From positions 2,990,001 through 3,054,000 of the forward strand of contig JAJNNQ010000027.1 of NCBI GenBank assembly GCA_027886175.1: 64,000 nucleotides of DNA, in the 5' to 3' direction. This stretch comes from Phylloscopus collybita (Eukaryota > Chordata > Aves > Passeriformes > Phylloscopidae). Shown here piece by piece: positions 38,033 to 49,989 of this stretch (its first letter is position 1; each line of letters begins with the position of its first letter). Position numbers and translations under genes: made by a program. Under the pieces are notes generated by a model that was not told the origin of the DNA, searched no databases, and worked only from the letters and a program-made list of their open reading frames with translations.

Positions 38033-39226
38033 GTATAAGTATTGCAGCTTTTAGAATGACATATAATTGCCACTATCAGTTACTGGTACACAAGAAGCGT
38101 TTACAACAGATTTTTGTAAATTGGCATCAGAGTACATATTCATACTAAAACAGCAAAATATAGATAAGTACTGCATTGCATGTGCTGTCAATAGTTTACA
38201 TAAGTTTAAATTGAACAGAACTCAGGATACAGGACTGCCTATAACAAACTCCAAAGCCAACACAATGCAACTGGAAGTTTAAGAAAATATTAATACAATG
38301 AAATGTGTCTATAAGGCAGGCAAATTAGGACTTTAATGTTGTCCTTCATGAGCTTCTATAGTACAGCAAAAATTTGAGGCGCAATTTCTGGAAAACTTCT
38401 TGGTTTTTTATTTTTCTTTTGTAGCTTTGTGTTGTACACAGAAAATCTCTGAGCAGTAGAGACAGAAGAGATTAAAATTCATTCTGTTCTGGCCTAGCAC
38501 TGTTAATGCTACACATCTGATTCAGTCTTTCCCCAATCCTTGGGAAAAAAAACATTGGGCTTTGATTTCTTTATTTTTTTAATATAGCAGTTAGTGCAAT
38601 TTTATAATTCAATACACATACAAAAGGGTGATTCTCCAGAAAGCAACTGGATTTCCTCAGACCCCACTGAAGACAGAATGAATTTTGTAACACTTATGGA
38701 AACAACACGCTGGATTAGTAAAGCTGAATCTTCAAACCGGTGTAACCAAGGGTTGTGAAGGGAACACGTGTTTGACCAGTGTCAGCCCCAAAAGAAACCC
38801 ATCCTTTCTCCCCACCAGAATCAACCAAGCCACGTTCCCACTCCAGGCCAGTGAGGTTTTGGGAGGGGCACTTTTAGGATGCTGTTTGCCGTACTGTGAG
38901 CTAAGAAACTCCGTGAGATGAACAACCCCTTTTAAAGCTAACGCGACACAGAACTCCGAGCAGAAAGGCAGGCTAGGACGTGAGGTTGCTAAGCATTTAG
39001 CAATGCCTTGATTCTTCTGTACTTCTTTAAAAATAAATCACTTTTAAGGGGCCTGAATCGGCAGCTGCAGGACACTCTTAGCACCGCTCTCCACTGAGCT
39101 GCACCAAGGACAGAGGGAATGGGGCATCAGCGAGGGTGTGCAAAGCAAATTCCCTGCCTTGGTGGCAATTCGGGATGTGGGAATGGGGAAGAAAACGGAC
39201 CCCGAGGCAAAAAGGAACATTAAATA

Positions 39227-39292
39227 GTAGTAATAATAATAATAACAATAACAACAACAACAACAATAATAATAATAATAAAAAAAAAAAAA
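39227..39292. repeat. Compound (TAA)n/(CAA)n microsatellite
   Basis: About 65 bp of TAA, CAA and AAT trinucleotides ending in an A-run, within the inferred PMEPA1 3' UTR. Confidence 0.9.
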
Positions 39293-40070
39293 GAACAGAC
39301 CATTATTTCTAAACACCCATTCAGAACTTGGAGTTGATCTGGGCCCCAGATCTGGTATCCGCACTTGAAATACACAGTTCTCAGGACTGCAAGGAGAGGG
39401 ACGGACAGAAGAAAGAGAAAAGACAAAAACTGAGCTCTGCTGAGGAGCTGCACCCACTGCCTGGGACCTGGGGCTCTCCCCAGTGGAGCTGCAGCAGACC
39501 AGGGAAAGGTGGCAGCTTGGGGTTTGTGCATGGATGGGCTGAAAGGCATCGTTTGCAACAGAAATTTGGGGTTGATGAGCCACCCCGTTTCACACTCATT
39601 AAGCTCCCCAAACTAGAGAAAGAGGTAAATGAAACTGGACCCAGGAACTCGACAAAGTGATCACTCCACTGCAGAGCTTGGGGTGATGCTAGACAAATAA
39701 AAGCTCACACTGGGAGAGGACTGGGGAGGGAGGAGAAAAAACAGGGGGAAAAGAAAAAGAGAATTGGTTGAAATTTTGAGGACTTTCAAGCATGAGAGCT
39801 GGGTTCAATTGCACTGCATCTTCAGACCCTCTCCCACTACCCCTCTGTGCCTATCCAGCCCCTGCCCACTTCCCTGACTTTTCCACGGGGTTTGGTGGCC
39901 AGGTGACACCCTGTGACAAGACAATCTCGCTCCTCAACAACCTCTGGTCCCCACACCACCTCTTTACTCACTGCTCAGTTTTAAACATGTGATGCATATT
40001 CCACCCAAAATCTGCTGAGGTAACCGTATTTTTTTAATAGCAAACGAAACTAGTTCAGATCACTGAACAA

Positions 40071-40101
40071 CCCCCCCCCCCCCCCCCCAAAAAAAAAAAA
40101 A
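40071..40101. repeat. C-run followed by A-run
   Basis: About 18 cytosines followed directly by about 13 adenines, within the inferred 3' UTR. On the - (transcript) strand this is T-run then G-run. Confidence 0.9.
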
Positions 40102-41029
40102 CCAAAACAAAAATAAAACAAACACCCAACCCCAACAACACTATTCACGCATTTTGGCTCAAGAGGGCAGTAGATATTATATTTCGCTTTCTCTTTTGGT
40201 TGGTATCTCATTTACAATATCCACCACGGATTCCTACCCTCCCCGGGTAGGATAATGTGCATAAAACGTGTTCAAGTTCCCAAAGAACAGTCGGAGCAGA
40301 GCAGCGGCCAAGGGAGCAGCAGGTGTGGCCAGGCACAGGGAGCTGCTCCGGGAAAAAAGGGACTGGAAAAGGGAATGCAAGGTCCAAAGGAGCAAGAGAC
40401 CAGACGCTGGTTACTTGTAATGCTAACGATGATTTTGTGCCCCTCCTCTCTAATAAGGGAGGGTGACTGTTGCTTTAATAAGGCACTAAATAGACATGTT
40501 ACATAAAGGAAAGATACATTTTAAAAACTCGTACAAATTCATCAGTTTTGTACCTTTCATGACAAACTAGGTTTGTTCCTTTGCAGTACTTTTTTTTTTT
40601 TTTTGGTGGCTTTTCTTTTTTTCTTTTTTTTTTTTTTATTAGGTCATCAAAATTTAGGTTACGTGACTGTAAAACTATGAAGATTTCAAGAGCTGTGAAA
40701 AAGCGGTTTGAAGTATTGAGAAGGTACAGGACTATTTCTAGGCAGAAATTAAAAGAAGCAAAAAGCAAATAAAAAAAAACCGATCAAACTTCAAGTTCAG
40801 CTATTCATCATCTTCTTTAAAATATATATAAATATTGTTCAAATGGTCAGAACTTCAAAACCGTTCTCATGGTTATGTTTGTGGTTTTTTTTTTTTTTTT
40901 TTCTTTTTCAAGTAATAAAAAAGTTGCTTAAAAACAATAGTTATTGCCTTTATATCTTTCATTTATGTCACTCTACTAGATAGCATCCTGCAGGAAATCA
41001 AATCACACCCCCTTTGTAAAATCCTGGCT

Positions 41030-41530
41030 GTCTGTGGCTCCCTACCGACCCTTCCTGGCGCTCGGAGAGACGGGACCCACAACGGGGATTTTTTCCCTTT
41101 TGCCTTCTCCCCCTCGCTCTCTCAGCTCTCCCACTCACTCACTCACTCACTCAGTCACCTACGAAGTCACCGTGAGCGTGAGGCCCCTACCAGACACCGA
41201 GGTGACAGAAAATGTAAACAAGAGCAGAGCAAGACACACAACGCTCGCGGAACCGAGAGAAATGAACCGCACGCAACGCCCGGCGGCGGGAGGGCAGCGG
41301 GAGCTGGGGGTGGGAGAGGACGTCCCAGAAGAGGTAAAGGGGGCTTGCTTCTAAAGCCTTAAGCATTGTTTTTGTAGCCTTTTAATTCATACAAGACAGG
41401 AGCAGATCCATTTCCACCTACGGTGCCTGGCGCCTCTTTAGCTGGATAACAAACGTAAAAAACCAGCGGCGACAACCAGGGACGGCGGAGCCGCGGGGCA
41501 CGGCCGCGCCCGTGGATCCCAAATTGAGGT
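41030..41530. other. CpG-rich patch inside the PMEPA1 3' UTR
   Basis: CpG-dense sequence (ctcgcggaaccgagagaaat, cacgcaacgcccggcggcgg, cggcggagccgcggggcacg) is embedded in otherwise AT-rich UTR. It includes a (CACT)n run at about 41131-41152. This is unusual composition for a 3' UTR. It could be a UTR-internal CpG island, perhaps with promoter activity, but nothing proves that. Confidence 0.5.
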
Positions 41531-41803
41531 TTGGGAGGATGAAACAAAATGAAAATGATGTTCACCACCACCATACTTTCCACCTCGTCCTTTCAACGAG
41601 ACATTTAAACCCAGCTGAAGGGCAGCCAGTGGGTGCGTTACCAGTTCCTCACGTTGGCTTCCACAACCCACCAGCTTTGGCTCCAACAGGGCCCTTCAGT
41701 TGAACATGGAAAGAAATAAACCAAAAAACACTTTTGTTCCTTCAGACACAGAAGTTTATTCTCGACCCCCACCACCCTCCCCTCCAAAAAGTTAGAGGTT
41801 GTC

Positions 41804-41837
<34 letters not shown>

Positions 41838-41845
41838 AAAAAAAG
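41804..41845. repeat. A-rich run (over 30 bp)
   Basis: A near-pure adenine tract with G interruptions at its right end, within the inferred 3' UTR. Confidence 0.9.
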
Positions 41846-42620
41846 AGAAAAATCAAGTAATTTTTGCCTGCTTCAGTCATTCCTGACTGCGGGAAGCAGG
41901 GAGTTTTCATTTTACCTTGTTACTCCAATAATCCTACCGGATGACAAACAGACACACACCGACTCCTCTCGCTTTGTAGGGAATGTATAAAAGCCGTGGC
42001 TGTCGGCGGCCACGCGCAGGGACTCTGGAAATTAAGGATTTGCATAAGCTGCAGTCTCGCTCACCGCTCCTCCCAGGGCTGGCATCTCCACTCCAGCGAT
42101 CCTCCTCCCCTTCCAGCTACTTTGTTCTTCACTTCCACATAGATCCCTTAACAGGTTCATGGTAGACATGATAGAGGCTTTGACCAACACAAGCACTGAC
42201 ATATTTATATTAAAAAATAGTGCAAAATTTCAACATTTATATAAATAACTCTAAACCCCTGCTTTTGATTTTTTTTTTGTGTTTTTTGTTTTTTTACAAT
42301 GTAATACATGCTTTTTGAGTTGGCACTCAAAAAATTGCCATTTTTCTTCTAGTTCAGAAAACAACTTTTTTTTTTTGAATAGGCCTCTTCTAATACAAAA
42401 ATACTCCTGCTCCTTACACATACACTTTCTCTTATTTTTAATATATATTTATATATTTATATTGCAGATCTTTAAACAAAATGGTTTTTGTGCAAATATT
42501 TTGTTTTTAAAGATAAGTGAAATAATCAAACAAAAAAAAAAAAAAGCATTCACACACAGCCCAACTAGAAACAAACAAAAAAAAAAAGACTACAGTTGAT
42601 TTTTTTTTTCCTTTTTAAAC

Positions 42621-42628
42621 GTCTAGAC
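42621..42628. promoter_or_regulatory. Palindromic SMAD-binding element GTCTAGAC (in 3' UTR DNA)
   Basis: A perfect GTCTAGAC, about 240 bp downstream of the PMEPA1 stop codon on the - strand. Confidence 0.4.
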
Positions 42629-42870
42629 ACAGCTCAATAAAGAAATGTTTTTGCAAGCTTGGTAGGCTTGTGCATTCAGACCAGACATAACAAGTAAATA
42701 TTTATACACGGAGAGATGGGGAAGGGCTTCTTTTTTTTTTTTTTTTTTCTTTGCTCATCTTCCTCAACTCTCTCTCTCTCTCTCTCCTTTTTCTTTTAAT
42801 GAGAAGTGCAGAGTGTTTCATTTACTTTCTTGCCTTTTTTTTTTCCTTTTTTTTTTTTTTTTTTTTGTTT

Positions 42871-43437
42871 TTAAAAGGGGTGCCCTTTTTGTTTCTCTTT
42901 CTCTTTGTTCCACGCCGTCGTCGTCGTCGTCGTCGTTGTGCTCTCAAGGCCATTGATCTGTGAGGGATGGAGTCTGCTGCCCTCCAAGATGGGGGGCATC
43001 CCGTTGTTGTTCTGCTGGTGCTGGTAGAAGGTGGAGCCGGGGTAGTGACCGATCACCTCGCTGTAGGTGGGCGGCGGCCCCTCCATCCTGCCGCTGCTGC
43101 CGTAGCAGGTGGCGCTGATGCCAGAGTTACTGCTGGGGGGGCACGGCCCCCCGAAGACGGAGTTATCTATCAAGTCACTGTCGAAGATGGTTCTGTTTGG
43201 GGGAGCCCGCACCGACTCCCTGTTGAGCTCCATCTGCTGCTCGGGGTCGCGCAGCTGCAGCGTGCAGGGTCCCTGGTAGGGCGGGGGCTCCTCGCCGTCC
43301 GACAGCGAGATGGTGGGCGGCAGGTCGATCTCGTGCTGCAGGTACGGGTAGGTGGGCTGGAACCGGTTGAAGCGGTCCCTCTGCAGGAAGGAGGGCACTG
43401 CCAGGCGCTCGCTGGGCCGAGGGGTGTAGATCTGCTG
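42871..43437 (-). CDS. PMEPA1: PMEPA1 last coding exon (PY motifs and SMAD-interaction motif)
   Basis: This exon encodes 188 residues and a TAA stop (42871-42873), counted from the most upstream of three tandem CAG acceptors. PMEPA1 (TMEPAI) is an endosomal/Golgi single-pass protein. It binds NEDD4-family ubiquitin ligases through PPxY motifs and sequesters SMAD2/3 through a PPNR motif, damping TGF-beta signalling. Visible here: first PY motif PPPY (43276-43287), SMAD-interaction motif PPNR (43192-43203), second PY motif PPTY (43063-43074), and the conserved blocks [20 protein letters not shown] and [17 protein letters not shown]. The C-terminus [10 protein letters not shown] matches the family. 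Oddities are an eight-residue threonine run (42916-42939) and a QHQQNNNGM insertion-like stretch. Acceptor: AG at 43438-43439. The frame is intact. Confidence 0.98.
   Translation of the reverse strand, partial: QQIYTPRPSERLAVPSFLQRDRFNRFQPTYPYLQHEIDLPPTISLSDGEEPPPYQGPCTLQLRDPEQQMELNRESVRAPPNRTIFDSDLIDNSVFGGPCPPSSNSGISATCYGSSGRMEGPPPTYSEVIGHYPGSTFYQHQQNNNGMPPILEGSRLHPSQINGLESTTTTTTTTAWNKEKEKQKGHPF
42916..42939 (-). repeat. Coding (ACG)n microsatellite, poly-threonine
   Basis: Seven ACG codons preceded by one ACA encode eight consecutive threonines near the PMEPA1 C-terminus, between LES and AWNKEKEK. Mammalian PMEPA1, as I recall it, has only a short Ala/Ile stretch here. ACG is a rare, CpG-containing codon, so this is microsatellite expansion rather than selected codon use. 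Confidence 0.95.
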
Positions 43438-43537
43438 CTGGAAAGGGAGAGGAAGGGAAAAAGAGGGTGAGAGGTGTGAGGCGCCGTGGGGCGGTCGGGA
43501 CAGCGGGGACAGGCGGCGGCACCCGCGGCGCCCTCAC
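43438..43537 (-). other. PMEPA1: PMEPA1 intron between exons 3 and 4 (100 nt)
   Basis: A very short intron with donor GTGAGG at 43537 (after ...ATCACCGAG) and acceptor TTCCAG at 43438. Its length shifts by 3 or 6 nt if the alternative CAG acceptors are used. Confidence 0.9.
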
Positions 43538-43591
43538 CTCGGTGATGCCGGTCCCCGACACGGTGCTTTCTGAAGGCCACAGGCTTCCCTC
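43538..43591 (-). CDS. PMEPA1: PMEPA1 exon 3 (54 nt, 18 codons)
   Basis: Encodes EGSLWPSESTVSGTGITE in phase 0, matching the human EGCLWPSESTVSGNGIPE exon from memory. Acceptor CGCAG with AG at 43592-43593. Donor GAG|GTGAGG. Because the exon is a multiple of three in phase 0, skipping it would keep the frame. Confidence 0.96.
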
Positions 43592-46500
43592 CTGCGTGGG
43601 AAAGGAGAAGAGAGGGCAGGGTGAGTCTGGTGCCAGGAGGGGTTTTAAACTCCTCCTGCAAACAGCTTGTGCCAGGTGTTGTTGCCATGCCCGTGCCTGC
43701 TTGTTTTGGTTTTGGGAAATTCTATTCCCAGGCACGGTGTTGATGCACAAGGTCATGTTCAATAAACTACTGAAGCTCCCACATTTGTTCCCAGAGGAGG
43801 GGCTTCGGTGATGGTCTCTGGAAAATGACCAGTGGTTCCCAAGGGTCCCACCTCTGGGGTGGGCAACTTGTAAAATGTACAAAAGGAGTCAGAAAATAAA
43901 GGAGTGGTCTCTTGCTTGCAAGAGCACCACGCAGCTTCACTGATGCACTCCCTGCCTCGTTCCTAAGCGCCGTAACCAGTTATAAGGTGTCACCTAGAGA
44001 AGACACTGCCACCAACGTGTTCCCGCCACGCCTGCACCAACCCCAACCAGCACCTCCAGTTACCATCGTGTGTGCTGGGCAGGCATGCTTGCGTTACCAC
44101 ATCACCACTGAAAACATCCCTTCGGATCAAAATTTCCCTCCCCTTGCACCTCGGTCCCCATTTAATGGATCGTTTGCAGGATGAATGATGAGAATGGCAC
44201 CAGCAAACAACCCTCTCCCGTTTGCAGACTTCCCCCCTCCCGCCCCCACACCCCCAGCACGGTTCTTTCCCTGGTTCAAACATGCCAGAGGAGTATTTTT
44301 CAATTTGTGATCCGTGAGCCGTGGGTGATTCACAAGACATCAAAAAAAAAAAAAAATGCTCCCTGAAATAATGACAAGATTTAAAAAAAAAAAAAATCAA
44401 CAAAAACCAAACAAAAAAAAAAGCCCCTCACACCCACATTCTGATGCTCACAACCACGGACATCATGGGAAAATAAAGATAATAAGTAAATAACCAAATG
44501 TTAAGCCTAATTTTGGTTTGGCTTAAAAAAAAAAAAAAAAAAAAAGAAAAGAACTCTGTAGCAACAGGATGGTTTCAGAGTATTTTTTCCCCAAAGAGTA
44601 AGTGATCCTTGGCTTAAATAGACTGAGGGGCAGAAGTGTAGAAACTTTCTTACACTGCAAGCATCACCCTGATCCTGAGATCCAAACCTCAGTGCCAACA
44701 ACCCCAGGCATGGTGAAGCCACAATTTCCCCCAAACCCTGAGACTAGTTTACTATTCATGATCAAAACAAACAAACAAAGGTTCTTCCCATCTGCTGGTG
44801 ATACTCTGAGCACGCACAGTTCACCCCAGACTTTTTTGCCTTAGGAACTGCAATATTTAAATATTGCTAATATTCACATATAGCAACATCCCTCTGGCAG
44901 GCAGAGCTGGAGGAAAACAGCCAGAAGGCTTGTAATTATAACTCAGAACTTCCCAGTTCCTTGCAGGTGAATCTCCAGTTCTGGCACTCTCCAGTAAGCC
45001 AGACACAGGCAGAAGTATTTAGCACCAGTGGGGCAAAAAAATGCCAGGGGAAAAAGAAACCCCCCCCTTTTCCCTTTAAGTGTTGCACTGAGGCTGGTCT
45101 GAGCAAACCACACACCTTCCTCCTATGAGAACTCCTATTTCTCTACCTGCTCCAAACACAGCACCAGCACCACAATAAAATCTCCACAGAAACCACCCAT
45201 TATATCCCCCACCCTCATTTTTCTCATTTCCCCCCAATGCTGGAACGTACTTTCTCCTTTGGCATAGCACATGGTGTCAGGTACGGAGAGAATCCATCAG
45301 GTTCTGGGTTTTGAAGCTCAGCTCTGCACACAAACCTCAAGGCAGGGCTGGTGCCAGTGCAAGGAAAATGAGGATTTAAATGGAAATGAGACTGCCCAGA
45401 TCCTTCCCCTTCTCCATGGCTTTTTCAGGAGCATCTCCTTGGAGCAGAGGTGAAGTGCCACAACGCCAGGACCTTCCCTGACCACAGCTGAGGAATGTGC
45501 TGGCTGAGCTGCAGCCCCATGGCCCTTCCCCAGCAAGACAACCCTGTTTCATTCCAGACCTCCAGACTCCAACGTGCAACTGTTTACACAGGCATCGACT
45601 GTTTAGTCTGGTCCATTTGACATGGATCTCTTGCCTGCAGGGAGAGTCTGCATCCAACTCCCCCCAGCAGCCAAAAGATCCAAGAGGAACTGCATCAGCC
45701 ACAGGACAAATCCTCACCTCCAACCCTGTGCTCAGGCACTGACACCAAAGGGCTAAGGAGGATTTCCAGTGCCACCACAGGCGCTGCCAGCCTGTCACCT
45801 CATCCCAAAGGACGCCGAAGCAGTGGGCAGGAGCGGGAAGCACTCCCAAAATTGTGTTTACTTTGCCGTGCCCCCGTGGCAGACTTCCTGAGCAGCGAGT
45901 ACCCTGCTGCCTTCTGCTAGATGTTTTATATTTAACTTGGCAGTGGGCAGTGCCATGGCAATATCCCATCTGCTCCCCCCTTTCCCGGGAGTGATGTCAG
46001 CCAGCTCCCATGAGGGTGGCTACAGCCTGGTGCTTCCCCAGCCCTGCCAGGCTCAGCTGGGACATCCTGCTGTGGCAGGTGATGGGCAGGCCTGCTCCAC
46101 CCAAAAAAATGCCCTGCCCCTAAGGGCCCACTCACCCAGAGCCTGCCCCAAGATCCTGCCCATGTGTTTGGAATCAAAGCTCTGGCTCACACACCGTTCA
46201 TCTGTTTGTACAGATGAGGTCCAGGAATGATGCCCTGGGCGACACGTGGGTGCAAGAGTAGCAAACCAGCAAAAACAGCATTAAAATGGGATGTGCAGAG
46301 AGAGGAGGGGCAGACAGGAGACCCATTTTCTGTAGGAGCTGATTTCTGCAGCCATTATTAACCACCTCTCCCAGGACTCCAGGGCCTGGCCATGCTCCTG
46401 GCCATGCCTGATCGTCCACATTCACCCAGTGCTCCCCAACACTGACCCCTGCCTCACACACTACCACGAAACCCATCTGGGGAGCAGCTCAGCTCCCCTA

Positions 46501-48093
46501 AAAACTCCATAGCAAGACTAAAACTGCTGGAAATCAGTAGTCAGAGGAGGGCAAAGCCTCAGGGACAGAATACATCTCTGCTTTCAGCCTTCACTGTGGC
46601 CCTGGGATGGCTCCACAGCCCCACTGAGCCAAGAAAAACTGCAGGAGCAACATCACTGCAAACCCTCAGCTGCTCCTCACCCACATCTGATTTTCAGAAT
46701 ATTCAAGACTTGAATCCATCTCAACAATGAACAGTCTAGAAAGCCACAGGCTTCTGAAATGAAAGGTGAGATTCTGCTGTCTGGTGAGCAACGCAGCTGT
46801 AAAAGCCTCCACAAGAATTGCAGGACTCGCTGCAGAACCTAAAATTACTTTTAAATTTCTTTTTAGACATCAATCTTCAACTTTTTTAGAACTACATGTT
46901 TTAGTCATGTCAGAGAATTTTCTCTGTAAAAGCTGCATGGTACAGATTAAGTCTCTGAGCCTTCAGGAAGAATGATTTTCTATTTTGGGGGACAAAGGTG
47001 TGCTTGGAAATTGCACTTACACTGCTTTTTCTTGGGAGGAGTGGGATACCACTGTTCCAAAGGTGCAGGGACAGTACCATTCTTATAGCAAAAAAAAGTT
47101 ATCAGTAGCATTTCTTAAATATTCTTAGTTCTGGAAAATAAAAGGTACTTGCCATGAGGAGACAAGAGTTTAAATACAGAAATACAGCGAGAACGGTGAT
47201 GGAGAAACACATGAAGTAATACAAAAACTGCTTGCCAGTGAGAGCCGCATTAAAAAACCCTTTAGGGAAATTAATTTCTCCTTCAGCTGTAATTTTTGAG
47301 CTGCAGCAACAAAAAAGGACAACTCCAGCAGACCCAGCAGCATCCTGACCACGGGATGAACTGCTTTAATATTTCAGCAGATGAAAAGCGTGAATGCAGC
47401 TCCAGTGCCCGTCTGCGGTCACGACACCAAAATGAAGTTTGGGATTTAAAACGCCCAACACCAGTTCAGTGCAAGTTTAATGGATTGCATAAACCAGTAT
47501 CCAGCCCAGTGTGGCCTCGGCCTGCCAGGCTCCAGCCCTCCTTCTGACTGGAGCTGTTCTCCACTGACAGGCTGTGCTGAGCCTGAAAGGTGCTGCCTTT
47601 AAGGTCTTTCCTGTGCTGGATCCCACTGTAATGACCTTCTCACTCGTTAGCACACCAGGGGCTTCTCTGTCCCATCAGGAGGGTGCTGGGACCACAGGGA
47701 ATCTCTGCTGCCACTCCATCAGTGCTGCATGCACAGCATGGACAGGGCAGGGAGATGGGGAACAGCCATAAAGATGGGAAGAAGTGAAAGAACAACCAAA
47801 ATTATACATTCCCATTTCTCTCCTTAGCTCCAAAAAAGGTTTTGAAGACTCCACATCCTCACTGGGGTTGAGCAGAGGCACAGATGTCAAACGCTGCTGA
47901 AAAGCCATTTAATCACTGATGTGTCTGAAGGCTGAATTAGTAACAGAGCTGAGCCAAAAAATGGCTGGAAATTTCAGCCTGGTAATATTAAAAATAGAAA
48001 AAAAAATAAAAAAGGGGAAAAAGGAATTGTTTTTTAAAGAGTCAATTTTTCATTCAGCCTGAAATTTTGGGTCAATCACCATGTGATTTTCTC

Positions 48094-48143
48094 TTTTCTT
48101 TAAAAAGAGTTAAGATAGCCTTATTAACTCTTTTTAAAGAAAA
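48094..48143. repeat. Perfect 20-bp inverted repeat with 10-nt loop
   Basis: The left arm ttttctttaaaaagagttaa (48094-48113) and right arm ttaactctttttaaagaaaa (48124-48143) are exact reverse complements separated by gatagcctta. It lies in the PMEPA1 intron between exons 2 and 3 and would form a 20-bp perfect stem in RNA or DNA. It is AT-rich, which suits a palindromic MITE remnant or a hairpin RNA better than a typical microRNA precursor, whose loop-to-stem geometry is usually longer. Confidence 0.95.
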
Positions 48144-49024
48144 TAAAAAGCAGGCCACTTAAGAAAACAGAAATGACTGTGTTAAAATAAAGAGGGCTTG
48201 ATCTGAGCCTTGCTTTGAAAACGTGAAACGACACATTTGGCATTGCGCAGGTAAAGCACTCCGGACATGATAATGCAGTCAAAGGATCTGAAAATGGGAA
48301 AACAATGTTTCTGCTATTTTAAATAACTCATGTGCTCCAATGCCCACACTCTGCTGCTGCTGGCAGTGGGTGCACGGGACCGTAAGAGGAACGTAAGATT
48401 TCCGGGTGGAGCTGGGATGTGTGTGGGGAGCTGGGCTCTGATCCCTGAAGCAGGGAGGTGCCTGAGCCATCTCCACCCTCACACCAGCTGGTCAAACGTG
48501 GGATCAGGCATCCCGTGGGATCAGGCATTCCCAGCACTCCCATCCCGCTGCAGCACTGACAGACAGCCCCGAGCTGGGATCAGGCCGTGCCCTCTGGAGA
48601 GGAGCTCCACAGCCCATGGAACGAGGGGGGGGTTCATGGGCTTGGGGTTTGCACAGCTCTGCCTCCCACGGGACATCCCCCTCACAAAGCGGCCAAGAAG
48701 GGACCTCTGTCTGCTGCTTGTGCTGTGTGACAAAACCAGCAGCTACAAGGGACAGCCCTGGGCAGCCTGCAACTGCACTGAAGGCTGGCTTAGGGAAAGA
48801 TCTTAGATATCCCTCTCAAAAAAAAAAAAAAAAATAGAGGAAAGAAAATGGAAAAATAGAAGAAAAAACCCCCCGAGCAATCCCTGTATTTGATCTTTTT
48901 CCTGCAGCAAGTATGGGTTTGATTCAGGGGAGCACAGCCCCACACAGAGCACCCCACAGCACCAGCAGTGTGTCCAGCCTGCCCTGGCAGCCTGCAGAGG
49001 AGGGGGCATGCAGCAGTGACCTTG

Positions 49025-49056
49025 AGGGAGCCCTATTTAAAGCCCTATTTAAAAAC
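49025..49056. repeat. Short tandem repeat, AGCCCTATTTAAA twice
   Basis: The sequence gagccctatttaaagccctatttaaaaaccc contains two copies of a 13-bp unit in the PMEPA1 intron between exons 2 and 3. Confidence 0.8.
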
Positions 49057-49834
49057 CCTTGAGGGTGAATGCTAAAAAAGAGAAGTATCAGTACAAGACA
49101 TCCCTGCACTGAAGACAGAGCCACGGAGGCAGCAGTGAACAGTACATGCTCACCCTCCAAGAAAATGTGATGCCTTTTCTCTATACATCCTTCTAAGTCT
49201 CTCTGAGCCACTACACTCGAGGAAACTGCATGAACCAACATCTGCCTCCAGGCTGGCGAGGCATCCCCTCAAATCCCTGCCAGAGGTACAATTCACACGT
49301 TTCTCCTCGGGCTTTTATCAAGCCAGGAGCCTGGGTTACAGAGCCTCTGGCACATCCCCTTGGAGAGAGCTCTGCTTGTCTGGCTGACAAGTGTTTTCTC
49401 TGCCCCTTCCACTGCAGTAATGGCAGCAGCACTGGTGAAAACTGGAGCAAGTCAGTCAGGATTTCCTGCTCTCTGCAGGGCAGGCAGGAAGTTTTTATAC
49501 AGCAGTCACTTCAGGCTCTAACTGGAGCCAAAGGACTGGTTAGTTTGGGACTGCTAAACCAAGGCATATGAACCCCAACCAGCTGGGGGTGGTGGTTTCA
49601 GGAACAGGACATGCCAAGCACAGCCTCGTGCACTCACTTTACTAATGGAAAACTCGAATTTTAAAGCTCATGGCAAAGGCAGAGGCTATGGCTGTCCATG
49701 CATCAGCACACACAGCACCCTAAAGAGCCAGAGGTACCCCTAAAATGCCCCCTCACCCCCGGTAACAGAGCCAGATGATGCCAAGGCCCAAAATAACCTG
49801 GCATGTGTGGCTGGAAGAGCAGGGTGTGACTTAC

Positions 49835-49989
49835 TGAGGAGAGGTTCTCGTCCCGCCGCCTGCCCTGGCTGTGCCGGCTGATGAAGGATCGCGCAGAGAG
49901 TTTGTAGTGGTTCAGCAGGCACGTGATCACCACCACCATCACCATCATCACCACCACGATTATGATTATCTGTACAAACTCCAACTCCG
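49835..49989 (-). CDS. PMEPA1: PMEPA1 exon 2 (transmembrane exon)
   Basis: 155 nt: two bases completing a split codon, then 51 codons beginning ELEFVQ. Residues [19 protein letters not shown] form one strongly hydrophobic membrane-spanning helix. It is followed by the cytosolic stretch [20 protein letters not shown] and ENLSS, nearly identical to the human protein in this segment. Acceptor CTTGCAG with AG at 49990-49991. Donor TCA|GTAAGT. The phase allows an upstream exon ending in ATGG to give a protein starting MAELEFVQ, as in a known shorter human isoform. The first Met inside this exon could also serve a still shorter form, so several alternative first exons are possible. Confidence 0.98.

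Larger units (their letters stand above)
38010..42870 (-). other. PMEPA1: Inferred PMEPA1 3' UTR (about 4.9 kb)
   Basis: AT-rich, mostly non-repetitive sequence lies downstream of the PMEPA1 stop on the - strand, with long T/A homopolymers and many ATTTA-like elements. A good - strand AATAAA is at 38027-38032, and other candidate hexamers occur upstream (for example near 38404 and 38573), so alternative polyadenylation is likely. Mammalian PMEPA1 messages also carry a 3' UTR of several kb. A CpG-rich patch sits inside it at about 41030-41530. The distal end is an inference and could be earlier or later. Confidence 0.5.
43592..49834 (-). other. PMEPA1: PMEPA1 intron between exons 2 and 3 (about 6.2 kb)
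   Basis: The intron is bounded by GTAAGT at 49834-49829 and the exon 3 acceptor. It contains several A-runs (44341-44354, 44384-44396, 44525-44545, 48819-48833), a perfect hairpin (48094-48143) and no additional exon I can support. 45.3-48.0 kb and 48.3-49.8 kb carry only shadow open frames. Confidence 0.85.

Noticed and set aside
42967..43470. 167-codon + strand frame opposite PMEPA1 exon 4
   Set aside because: It is the antisense shadow of a well-conserved GC-rich coding exon on the - strand.
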